DNA of 11,881 nucleotides, from the NCBI GenBank assembly GCA_949298665.1, contig CASFXO010000192.1, forward strand, positions 1-11,881, read 5' to 3'. The DNA is from an uncultured Lentisphaeria bacterium (GTDB lineage Bacteria; Verrucomicrobiota; Lentisphaeria; Victivallales; Victivallaceae). The notes beneath the pieces are model-generated. The model did no database searches, had not been told where the DNA came from, and saw only the letters and a list, made by a program, of their open reading frames with translations. Shown here in pieces: positions 1-6,453 of the stretch. Every line of letters starts with the position of its first letter. The first letter of the stretch is position 1. Position numbers and translations under genes: made by a program.

Positions 1-29
1 TTCTGAGCCAGGATCAAACTCTCCGTAAA
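1..29 (-). rRNA. rrs: 16S ribosomal RNA, 5' end only
   Basis: The complement of bases 3-22 is the universal 16S 5' sequence (the 27F primer site, AGAGTTTGATCCTGGCTCAG). Counting back seven bases by analogy with E. coli numbering puts the mature 5' end near base 29. Only this tip of the gene is in the window, and the rest continues past the left edge. The gene is transcribed leftwards from the promoter array at 205-471. The exact processed end is inferred, not seen. Confidence 0.96.
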
Positions 30-120
30 AATAAAACTTTTTATCAGAGATTCTGACTTAGCTTCTTGTGATTTTTCGTAGTTCTTACACTACTCAAATG
101 AATTAATCGGTTACATCGCA

Positions 121-140
121 CTATTCAGTTTTCAAACAGC
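121..140 (-). promoter_or_regulatory. boxA-like rRNA antitermination site
   Basis: Read on the minus strand, this stretch is GCTGTTTGAAAACTGAATAG. It closely resembles the boxA element of bacterial rRNA leaders (TGCTCTTTGAAAACT type), which binds the NusB-NusE antitermination complex. It lies about 90 bases before the 16S 5' end, downstream of all three promoters, so every rrn transcript would carry it. The call rests on sequence likeness and position. Confidence 0.7.
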
Positions 141-141
141 C

Positions 142-155
142 CCCGGTTCCCCGGG
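142..155 (-). promoter_or_regulatory. boxB-like hairpin in the rrn leader
   Basis: On the minus strand, CCCGG and CCGGG pair around a GGAA (GNRA-type) loop. The hairpin sits just upstream of the boxA-like site, the boxB-boxA order known from rRNA leaders. No T-tract follows, so it is not a terminator. Confidence 0.45.
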
Positions 156-174
156 TTTATCCTTTTTCGCATCC

Positions 175-188
175 CCCCTCATCAGGGG
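175..188 (-). other. Hairpin near the start of the P3 transcript
   Basis: CCCCT and AGGGG pair around a GATG loop on the minus strand, shortly after the expected start point of the most proximal rrn promoter. Comparable hairpins follow the other two promoters: CGCCG/CGGCG after P1 and CCGCT/AGCGG after P2. No T-tract follows. A role in protecting or folding the leader is possible but unproven. Confidence 0.4.
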
Positions 189-204
189 AGCGAACAGTTT
201 TTTT

Positions 205-232
205 AATTTATCAGCGATTTTTACTTTTGCAA
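205..232 (-). promoter_or_regulatory. rrn promoter P3 (proximal to 16S)
   Basis: The -35 box is TTGCAA (227-232) and the -10 box is TAAATT (205-210), separated by exactly 16 bases. Upstream, bases 233-275 hold several A/T tracts that look like an UP element. Start and spacing match P1 and P2, which is strong internal support. It is the promoter nearest the 16S gene, roughly 175-200 bases from it. Confidence 0.7.
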
Positions 233-332
233 GCTCAACTTTCAACTTTTTTCGGATTTTTTTCAAACCCGCTTCCGTTTCAAGCCCATCGCCCATCAAC
301 TCCGCTTCTCCTGTCAGCGGCAACAGATTCTT

Positions 333-360
333 AATCTAGCACCGATGATCGCTTTTGCAA
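333..360 (-). promoter_or_regulatory. rrn promoter P2 (middle)
   Basis: The -35 box is TTGCAA (355-360) and the -10 box is TAGATT (333-338), with a 16-base spacer. TG followed by one base precedes the -10, giving an extended -10. Bases 361-390 upstream are rich in A/T tracts, as expected for an UP element. The module around it is a diverged copy of the P1 module. Confidence 0.72.
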
Positions 361-443
361 GCTCAATTTCGCAAATTTTTGCATTTTTTCAGGGGAATCG
401 TGTTTTCTGCATCAACTCCGCCGTCCAGCGGCGACAGGATTTA

Positions 444-471
444 AATGTAGCAGCCTTCCGAAACTTTGCAA
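444..471 (-). promoter_or_regulatory. rrn promoter P1 (distal)
   Basis: The -35 box is TTGCAA (466-471) and the -10 box is TACATT (444-449), with a 16-base spacer and a TG one base before the -10. Bases 472-500 upstream carry runs of T on the plus strand (A-tracts for this promoter), like an UP element. It begins just beyond the prfB terminator at 524-555, so the rrn control region starts immediately after that transcription unit ends. Confidence 0.72.
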
Positions 472-523
472 ATCGTTTTTCATCTTTTTTTCAATTTTCT
501 TCAGCACCAAACCCCGGCCACAC

Positions 524-555
524 AAAAAAAAGGCGCGTCCTGCCTCAGACGCACC
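524..555 (-). terminator. Rho-independent terminator of prfB
   Basis: On the minus strand GGTGCGTC (555-548) pairs with GACGCGCC (539-532), an 8-base stem with one G-T pair and an 8-base loop. Eight T's follow directly (531-524). It lies 24 bases past the prfB stop codon and ends the minus-strand gene run before the rrn promoters. Confidence 0.92.
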
Positions 556-579
556 TCATTCATGCCCCCCCGATCGAAC

Positions 580-1683
580 TCAGTCTTCCTTCCGGACCCC
601 TTTCAAATACGCTGCGATGAATTCATCGATATCACCGTCCAGCACTCCGGCGGTATCGCTGGTTTCCACATTGGTCCGCAAATCCTTGACCATCTGATAA
701 GGCTGCAATACATACGAACGGATCTGGCTGCCCCAGCCGTTGTCGACCTTCTCTCCGCGAATCGCATCCGCCGCTGCGCGCTTCTTCTCCTGCTCCAGCT
801 CATACAGTTTCGCCTTCAGCATCTTCATGGCGGTGGCGCGATTCTTATGCTGGGAGCGCTCGTTCTGGCAGCAGACCACAATCCCGCTCGGCAGGTGGGT
901 GATCCGGACCGCGCTGTCCGTGGTATTGACATGCTGTCCACCGGCGCCGCTGGAACGGTAGGTGTCTATACGCAGTTCGCTTTCATCGATTTCCACTTCG
1001 ATCTCATCGTCGATCTCCGGAAACACATCCACGGATACAAATGAGGTATGACGGCGCGCATTGCTGTCGAAAGGGGAAATCCGCACCAGACGGTGAACCC
1101 CTTTTTCCCCTTTCATGTAACCGAAGGCAAATTCCCCTTCCACGCGCAACGTGGCGCTTTTGATCCCCGCTTCTTCCCCCGGCTGGAAGTCAATGATCTC
1201 GTCCCGCCAGCCGCGCCGCTCAAAATAGCGCCGGTATAACCGGAAAAGCATCGCCGCCCAGTCACACGACTCCGTCCCCCCGGCGCCGGCATGCACCGAA
1301 AAATAGAGATTGCAGCGATCAAACTGCCCCGAAAGAAAACTGAGGATCTCCAACCGGTCCAGCGCTTTGCTCAGTTTCCAAAACGTGTTCTCCGCCTCCT
1401 GCGCCAGTTCCGCGTCTTCCGCCGCAAACTCCACGTTCACGGCAAAATCCTCGATCTCCCGCACCAGGCGCTCATACGGCTCCACGATATTGCGGCAGGA
1501 GCTGAGCGCCGCGACCGTGTTCTGGGCGTCTTCCTTGTGATCCCAGAAATCGGGCGCGGCCATCTTCGCTTCGATCTGCTCCATCTCGGCGCGCCGGGCG
1601 GCGACACCGAGATAGTCTCCGAGGTGTTCAATCCGCTCGCGCATGGATCGTTCATGGGCCTGAAGTTCATCGATGGTCATCAT
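580..1683 (-). CDS. prfB: Peptide chain release factor 2 (RF2), no programmed frameshift
   Basis: RF2 recognises UGA and UAA in the ribosomal A site and triggers peptidyl-tRNA hydrolysis in the cytoplasm. The protein has 367 residues. The SPF stop-codon recognition motif is at 203-205 and the catalytic GGQ at 248-250, within two residues of their places in E. coli RF2; this supports the chosen ATG. A second ATG follows directly at 1680, and earlier in-frame starts at 1722 and TTG 1743 would add an atypical N-terminal tail. No clear Shine-Dalgarno site is seen. Where most RF2 genes have an in-frame TGA needing a +1 shift, this gene reads straight through TAT CTC GGT (1606-1614), so the usual autoregulation is absent. 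The gene ends in TGA, which RF2 itself decodes. It is the last gene of the minus-strand run and has its own candidate promoter and a strong terminator. Confidence 0.95.
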   Translation of the reverse strand: MMTIDELQAHERSMRERIEHLGDYLGVAARRAEMEQIEAKMAAPDFWDHKEDAQNTVAALSSCRNIVEPYERLVREIEDFAVNVEFAAEDAELAQEAENTFWKLSKALDRLEILSFLSGQFDRCNLYFSVHAGAGGTESCDWAAMLFRLYRRYFERRGWRDEIIDFQPGEEAGIKSATLRVEGEFAFGYMKGEKGVHRLVRISPFDSNARRHTSFVSVDVFPEIDDEIEVEIDESELRIDTYRSSGAGGQHVNTTDSAVRITHLPSGIVVCCQNERSQHKNRATAMKMLKAKLYELEQEKKRAAADAIRGEKVDNGWGSQIRSYVLQPYQMVKDLRTNVETSDTAGVLDGDIDEFIAAYLKGVRKED

Positions 1684-1728
1684 AACATTGTTCTGCTCTT
1701 TCACTTGCTTCGCTAAAGTCATTAAATT

Positions 1729-1757
1729 AATATACACGCGCAACGGCGTTCCTGCAA
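1729..1757 (-). promoter_or_regulatory. Candidate prfB promoter
   Basis: TTGCAG (1752-1757) and TATATT (1729-1734) are separated by 17 bases. Transcription would begin near base 1722, leaving a leader of about 40 bases before the ATG at 1683. This favours the short prfB start over the TTG at 1743. The -35 is weak against consensus, but it shares TTGCA with the rrn promoters. Confidence 0.45.
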
Positions 1758-1791
1758 TCCTTCATTTCACGCCGTTTCCCGCCGTCTGCCG

Positions 1792-3300
1792 TCAAAAGGG
1801 AAATTCGTAGGTTCCGGTCGTGGACACAGGCGCCGTCTTCTTCAGCACCGCCGCCGGATCCGCGGCGTCCACCTGGGACGACAGCCCATGAACCAGAACC
1901 GCCTTCTCCGGAAGCGCCGGACAGATGTATTCGCAACTGCCGCAACCGATACACAATTCCGGAATCACCGAAGGAATGGTCAACACCCCCCGGTAAGCCA
2001 CCATCTGCAGCGCCCCCGTCGGACAGTGTTCGGCGCATGCGCCGCAGTCGTTGCCGTCGGTCACGACGATGCAACGATTCTTCAGATATTCCACCATACC
2101 CACCCGTCGTCGCTGCTTGGCCGCCACCGTCAACGGCGTCAAAGCCCCGTTCGGACAAATGTTCGAACATTGCGTGCAGTCGAATTCGCATTTCCCGATC
2201 CGGAACGACAGATACGGCTGCCCGATCCCGCTCCAGCCGTATTCCAGTCCGGCCGGCGTCAGCGTCTTGCCCGGGCAGGCCGCCATGCAGAGCCCGCAAC
2301 CGGTACAACGCGAATGAAAATGTTCGAACGATCCCGCTCCCGGCGGCATCACCGGCATCGGGTCAGGCGCGCGGCGCACACTCCGCCGCAGGGTCAGCGC
2401 CGCCGCCCCCCCCAGCACCAGTCCGGCCCCCGCCGCCAGAAATTCCCGACGCTCCGGCGCCGACGGTGCTTCCGGAGGCGCCGCGACACCGCCGAAATCG
2501 ATGGCGTTCACCCGACACACCGCCCCGCAATCCCCGCAGAGCACGCAGCGTTCGAAGTCAATCGCCTTCTTGTCCAGATCAATACACTTTGATTTACACA
2601 CATTCGCACATCGGCGGCAACCGACGCACCGCTCCCGGTCCAACCGCAGCGGAAAACGCGCCCATCGCGCCGCCAGTCCCAGCACACCTCCCACCGGACA
2701 CAGCAGATTGCAGAACACCCGTCCCCGCAGCAGTGCCGTCACCAGCAGCGCCGCGATCAGCAGTCCGGTCCCGAGGGCCAGTCCCGTCGGCAGATTATGC
2801 CCCTCCAGCGGCGTCAGGGATTCCCAACCGCAACGGGTTCGGAGAAACGTATTCACCCATACCAGAGCGGGACGAAACAGCAGATTCCCCACCCGCCCGA
2901 AAAACGCAAAGGAGTCCGGCAACGCCAGCGGCAAAATCATACCGCCGACCATCGCGGAAACATAAAAACCGAGCAATCCGTAACGCCAGCTTCTCCGGTT
3001 CGGCCGGACCGCGCCCCCGCGATTCAGCCGCAGTTTGCGCCCGAGCCATCCGGCCAGGTCCTGCAGCGTCCCCAGCGGACAAAGGCTGGAACAGTACCAC
3101 CGCCCCCACAGAAACGTCGTCAGCAGAATCGCCGCGGCAATCCCCCAACCCCAGCCGCCGCGCAACAAGGACGGCAGAAACTGGACCTTCCCCACCTCCT
3201 GCACCGGACGGAAAACATCGCTGAACGCCGCAAGACACACGCCCAGCACCCCCAGACTGACCAGAATCCGCCCGGCGCGAAACCACTGGAACCGCCGCAT
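1792..3300 (-). CDS. NapH-NapG-like fused polyferredoxin with internal Tat signal
   Basis: This 502-residue protein is a probable membrane electron carrier with iron-sulfur clusters on both sides. Residues 1-210 are NapH-like: hydrophobic segments near 10-26, 51-66, 107-127 and 172-191, and two CxxxCP motifs (C70/C74, C197/C201). Residues 225-262 hold two ferredoxin motifs (C225 and C252 onward), expected in the cytoplasm. At 283-304 comes ERREFLA plus a hydrophobic stretch, a textbook twin-arginine signal but internal. Residues 332-460 carry four more cluster motifs in the NapG/MauM pattern, including CxxxCxxCxxxCP at 371 and Cx8CxxCxxxCP at 410. The last half would be exported by Tat, leaving a total of six [4Fe-4S] sites. 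The start ATG overlaps the TGA of the DUF362 gene by one base (TGATG), so translation is probably coupled. The electron partner is unknown; an oxidoreductase role is inferred. Confidence 0.88.
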   Translation of the reverse strand: MRRFQWFRAGRILVSLGVLGVCLAAFSDVFRPVQEVGKVQFLPSLLRGGWGWGIAAAILLTTFLWGRWYCSSLCPLGTLQDLAGWLGRKLRLNRGGAVRPNRRSWRYGLLGFYVSAMVGGMILPLALPDSFAFFGRVGNLLFRPALVWVNTFLRTRCGWESLTPLEGHNLPTGLALGTGLLIAALLVTALLRGRVFCNLLCPVGGVLGLAARWARFPLRLDRERCVGCRRCANVCKSKCIDLDKKAIDFERCVLCGDCGAVCRVNAIDFGGVAAPPEAPSAPERREFLAAGAGLVLGGAAALTLRRSVRRAPDPMPVMPPGAGSFEHFHSRCTGCGLCMAACPGKTLTPAGLEYGWSGIGQPYLSFRIGKCEFDCTQCSNICPNGALTPLTVAAKQRRRVGMVEYLKNRCIVVTDGNDCGACAEHCPTGALQMVAYRGVLTIPSVIPELCIGCGSCEYICPALPEKAVLVHGLSSQVDAADPAAVLKKTAPVSTTGTYEFPF

Positions 3301-4223
3301 CAGAGCCGGATCCTCTTAATGTTCACCCCGGAAAGATCCGCCGTCCCCAACCCCAGCGCTTCCGCCGCCGCAATATGCGTCGCCACCGCGGGATCGATGT
3401 TCAACATCTTCGCCCCCGCCACGTCCAGCGCCACCATGTCCCGCGACGCGAGAAGCGACCGCAGCGGCAGGATCCGGGATCCTTTGTTCCCCCGCGGTCC
3501 GCCGGTCTGCATGGCCCGGTAGGCGTCCAGAATATTGAGATCCGGGCGGCGGACCGTCAGCCAGTCGGCAATCGCCTGCTGCACCCCCAGCTGATGAAAT
3601 TCCTGACGGTCCCAGACGATCCCCATCAGATTTTTCATGGAGGCGGTCAACTTGGCACCGCCGTGGTTTTTCAACACCGGCACGTTGATGAACACGTCCG
3701 AATCCAGAATCAGCCGGTGCATCAGCCCCTTTTTCAAAACCTTCCCGCGGGGAACATCCACCTCCCGGTAATCGCTCCTGACGTTTCCGCAGACCATCTC
3801 TCCGCCGGCCTTCTCCACGGCCTCCTCAATGCCGCTGACCCGGTAACACCCCCGCCAGTCCCGGTCGCAGGTATGGTCAAACACATATACCTTCGCCGCC
3901 CCGGCGTTCAGACACCGTTTCACCAGCGCCCCCACCAGCTCCGGGTTGGTGTCCGCCGCCATCTCCGGCGGCTGATGCCAGCCGATATTGGGCTTGATCA
4001 CCACGGTCTGGCCGGGCGCAACAAATTTCTCCAGTCCTCCCAGTTCCTTCAACGCGGCATCCAGCAGCGCTTCCGGTTCTCCGTTGGTTACCGCCACCAG
4101 CAGCGGTGCGTCTCCGGCCGCTTCCGCTTCAGCAGCAATCAAACGGGCTCCCGGCAATCTCCCCATGACCGCCAGAGCAGTTCCCGTTACAGCGGCACTC
4201 TTCAGAAAATCACGTCGATCCAT
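3300..4223 (-). CDS. Tat-exported DUF362 domain protein
   Basis: The protein has 307 residues. It opens with DRRDFLKSAA and a short hydrophobic stretch to about residue 30, a classic twin-arginine signal, so it is probably exported folded with a cofactor. The DUF362 signature follows: VVIKPN at 74-79, TNPELV near 92-97, and the conserved NVPVLKNHGGAKLTASMKNL block at 180-199. Cysteines at 104, 119, 126 and 145 are not arranged as a ferredoxin motif. DUF362 has no settled biochemical role. The neighbour, coupled by a one-base overlap, is a polyferredoxin also carrying a Tat motif, so the two likely act together in envelope redox chemistry (inference). A strong GGAGG-type ribosome site lies just upstream of the ATG. 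The gap to def is 60 bases, so it may be read from the gltX-def transcript. Confidence 0.87.
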   Translation of the reverse strand: MDRRDFLKSAAVTGTALAVMGRLPGARLIAAEAEAAGDAPLLVAVTNGEPEALLDAALKELGGLEKFVAPGQTVVIKPNIGWHQPPEMAADTNPELVGALVKRCLNAGAAKVYVFDHTCDRDWRGCYRVSGIEEAVEKAGGEMVCGNVRSDYREVDVPRGKVLKKGLMHRLILDSDVFINVPVLKNHGGAKLTASMKNLMGIVWDRQEFHQLGVQQAIADWLTVRRPDLNILDAYRAMQTGGPRGNKGSRILPLRSLLASRDMVALDVAGAKMLNIDPAVATHIAAAEALGLGTADLSGVNIKRIRL

Positions 4224-4283
4224 CCTCTCCTCCTCCCCGTTTGTCGCTTCCTCTTTCAGGAGACGTATCTCCGCCCCTCATCC

Positions 4284-4874
4284 TCACCGTGAGGTCACCC
4301 GCTGGTAATGGTGCCGGGCTCCGAACAATTTCAGCCGGTGCAGGTCCTGCTCCACTTCCTTCCGATCCTCCGGTCGCAGCCGGTCGGTGAACAACAATCC
4401 ATCCAGATGGTCCAGCTCATGCTGGATACAGCGCCCCAGCAGACCACCGCACTCCAGCGCAATCACCTCTCCATCCAGCGTCTCCGACCGCAACACCACC
4501 GACCGCGGCCGCACCACCGGCGCAAAAATATCCGGTACGCTGAGGCACCCCTCGTCCCGCACTTCCAGCTCTTCGGCGGCGGATACAATCTCGGGATTGA
4601 CCAATACCAGCGGCATCCGCGGCAGCAATTCCAGCTCGCCGGGAGACGGTTCCGGCGACATCGATTCCAGCGGCACGCCCAGCACCACCATCCGCAACGG
4701 CTCGCCGACCTGCGGCGCCGCAAGTCCGATCCCGTCAAAGGTCCGCATCGTCTCCACCATCTCCGCCGCCAGCGCCCGGATCTTCTCCGTCACGATTACC
4801 GGCGCGGCCTTCTCCCGCAACACCTCATCGCCGAAGGTCCGCACCACATAACGTTTCTTAGGTCGAAAAAACAT
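4284..4874 (-). CDS. def: Peptide deformylase
   Basis: Peptide deformylase removes the formyl group from the N-terminal methionine of new proteins, using a bound metal ion, usually Fe2+. All three family motifs are intact: GIGLAAPQ (48-55), EGCLS (108-112, metal ligand C110) and QHELDH (151-156, ligands H152 and H156 with catalytic E153). At 196 residues it is slightly longer than the common 170, with an acidic, proline-rich loop around 68-88. The ATG at 4874 was chosen because it lies one base after the gltX TAG stop and has a GGAG-containing ribosome site within the end of gltX. An upstream start at 4934 would overlap gltX by about 57 bases and add an arginine-rich tail unlike the family. 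It is tightly linked to gltX, so both are probably co-transcribed. Confidence 0.96.
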   Translation of the reverse strand: MFFRPKKRYVVRTFGDEVLREKAAPVIVTEKIRALAAEMVETMRTFDGIGLAAPQVGEPLRMVVLGVPLESMSPEPSPGELELLPRMPLVLVNPEIVSAAEELEVRDEGCLSVPDIFAPVVRPRSVVLRSETLDGEVIALECGGLLGRCIQHELDHLDGLLFTDRLRPEDRKEVEQDLHRLKLFGARHHYQRVTSR

Positions 4875-4875
4875 G

Positions 4876-6453
4876 CTACTCCACTCCCTGGTAAAGCGCC
4901 AGCGCCGCCTCCATTCGACGCACCACGGCATCACGCCCGATCAGACACAACGTCCGATCCAGTTCCGCTCCCCCCGCCACGCCGGTCGCCGCCAGCCGCA
5001 CCGGCTGGAACAGTTTTCCGTGTTCCAGCCCCGCGGCAGCCTCCGTCTGCTCCAGCAGCCGCATGACCGCCGCTTCCGTCCAGTCGGACAATCCGGCGAG
5101 TTTTTCCGCAAAAGCGGCGAGTGCGGCACGGATCTCCGGACGCGTCAGCTGCTTCCTGCTGTTCTTCTCATCCCGTGAAAAATCGTCCGCGAAAAAGTAA
5201 CGCCAGTCCCGCACCTGATCCATCACCTTCGTCCGATTCTGCATCAGGGCCGCCACCGCGTCAAACGCAGGCTGCGCGGCGAATTCCGGCGCATATTCCC
5301 GCGCCAGCGCCGTGAATGCATCCGTCGGCATCTCGGCAATGTAAAGTCCGTTCAAATTGGAGAGTTTGCGGATGTCGAACTGCGCCGGAGCGCTCTTCAC
5401 CCGGTCCAGTTGAAACGCCGCCACCATCTCTTCCAGCGTGAGTTTTTCGCGGTCGTCTCCCGGAGACCACCCCAGGAGCGCCAGATAATTGAACAGCGCC
5501 GGCGCCAGAAATCCCCGGCTGCGGAAGTCCCCCACAAACGCATCCCCGTCCCGCTTGCTGTAGGGCTTTCCGGCCGCATTGACGATCATCGGCAGATGCG
5601 CGTACTGCGGCGGAATCGCATGGAATACCTCGAACAACAAAAGATGCCGGTAAGTGTTTTCCACATGGTCATCCCCGCGGATGATGTGAGTGACCCCCTG
5701 TGCAATGTCGTCCAGAACATTCGCCAGATGAAACACCGGCGACCCGTCGCTGCGCACGATTACCTGATCCTTCATGCCGTCCAGCGGCTTGGCCAGCTCT
5801 CCCTTCACCAGGTCATGATAATACACTTCGCGCCGGGTGAATGCGGCCACCGCCGCACCGGTGATCCGGAACGATTCTCCAGCCAGCACCCGGGACAGAA
5901 CCGGAGCCAGCTCAAACAGCACCCGGCCTGCGGCATCGCGCAGCACCAGATCGCGCATCCCCGCCAGCGCCGATACCGTCGGCATCGGTTTGCCTTTCGC
6001 ACTCAAGGCACCGTAATGAATTCCTCCCGGTGTGATCTCCACCGGGGTTTCCGCATGCAACGCCAGCTCGGCCGGCCCCACCGTCCGCACCGTCCGGCCA
6101 TCCGGCAGGTTCAGCGGCAGTCGAAAAAATACCGGTCGCTTCCCGCTTTCATCCGCCGCACCGTAATAAGCGTCTCCGGAGTCGATCAGCGCCGCCGCCG
6201 CCGCCCGATGTTTATCCGCCTGTGCGCTCTGATAGAAGATTTCCCCGTCATAATCCAGTTTCAGCCAGTCCATGCATTCGAGCAACTTGTCGATCGCTTC
6301 CCGCGTCGAGCGCTCCAGATCGGTGTCTTCGATCCGCAGCAGAAACTCGCCGCCGACATGCCGGGCAAACAAGTAATTGAAAATCGCCGTCCGAATGTTG
6401 CCGATATGCACCTGTCCTGTGGGAGACGGCGCAAAACGAACCCGAATACTCAT
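4876..6453 (-). CDS. gltX: Glutamyl-tRNA synthetase with apparent catalytic-domain insertion
   Basis: This class I synthetase charges tRNA-Glu with glutamate in the cytoplasm. The 525-residue protein has the N-terminal signature FAPSPTGQVHIGN (7-19, the HIGH motif as HIGN), the IRGDDH tRNA/active-site block (258-263) and a KMSKS equivalent PYSKR (297-301). An alpha-helical anticodon-binding domain fills the C-terminal third. Compared with the usual 470-500 residues, roughly residues 123-208 look like extra sequence between the FFRLP strand and the HDLVKGEL...VIVRSDG block; the cysteine-bearing zinc region found in some GluRS is not seen. The ATG at 6453 begins exactly at the conserved MSIRVRFAPSP; the GTG at 6528 would add an arginine-rich, non-homologous lead. 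The ribosome site is weak (AGAAG). It leads the gltX-def pair. A discriminating or non-discriminating role cannot be told from sequence alone. Confidence 0.94.
   Translation of the reverse strand: MSIRVRFAPSPTGQVHIGNIRTAIFNYLFARHVGGEFLLRIEDTDLERSTREAIDKLLECMDWLKLDYDGEIFYQSAQADKHRAAAAALIDSGDAYYGAADESGKRPVFFRLPLNLPDGRTVRTVGPAELALHAETPVEITPGGIHYGALSAKGKPMPTVSALAGMRDLVLRDAAGRVLFELAPVLSRVLAGESFRITGAAVAAFTRREVYYHDLVKGELAKPLDGMKDQVIVRSDGSPVFHLANVLDDIAQGVTHIIRGDDHVENTYRHLLLFEVFHAIPPQYAHLPMIVNAAGKPYSKRDGDAFVGDFRSRGFLAPALFNYLALLGWSPGDDREKLTLEEMVAAFQLDRVKSAPAQFDIRKLSNLNGLYIAEMPTDAFTALAREYAPEFAAQPAFDAVAALMQNRTKVMDQVRDWRYFFADDFSRDEKNSRKQLTRPEIRAALAAFAEKLAGLSDWTEAAVMRLLEQTEAAAGLEHGKLFQPVRLAATGVAGGAELDRTLCLIGRDAVVRRMEAALALYQGVE

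Larger units (their letters stand above)
190..471 (-). repeat. Three diverged tandem copies of a promoter module
   Basis: Copies lie at about 410-471, 295-369 and 190-240. Each has TTGCAA, a 16-base spacer, a TA-A-T type -10, an A/T-rich stretch and then CTGT followed by a GC-rich hairpin. P1 and P2 also share GCGGAGTTGATG further downstream, and P2 and P3 share TTGAGCTTGCAAAAG across the -35. The -35 boxes are 111 and 128 bases apart. The pattern suggests old duplication of one rrn promoter. Confidence 0.7.

Noticed and set aside
132..323. A 63-codon open frame on the minus strand inside the rrn leader
   Set aside because: It runs through promoter P3, its -35 and UP-like tracts, and has a lysine-rich composition explained by A-tracts. 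No family likeness is seen.
1684..1743. Longer prfB starting at TTG 1743 or ATG 1722
   Set aside because: The extra residues do not match RF2. Starting at 1683 places GGQ and SPF within two residues of E. coli RF2, and the candidate promoter would start transcription near 1722.
2037..3224. A 395-codon plus-strand open frame opposite the polyferredoxin gene
   Set aside because: Its product is very rich in proline, arginine and serine, as expected from the reverse of GC-rich codons, and has no recognisable domain.
4259..4272. Hairpin GGAGA-CGTA-TCTCC in the def/DUF362 gap as a terminator
   Set aside because: Only five base pairs and no T-tract on the minus strand, so it is unlikely to stop transcription.
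4875..4934. Longer def starting at ATG 4934
   Set aside because: It would overlap gltX by about 57 bases and add a tryptophan/arginine-rich tail. ATG 4874 has a ribosome site and fits tight operon spacing.
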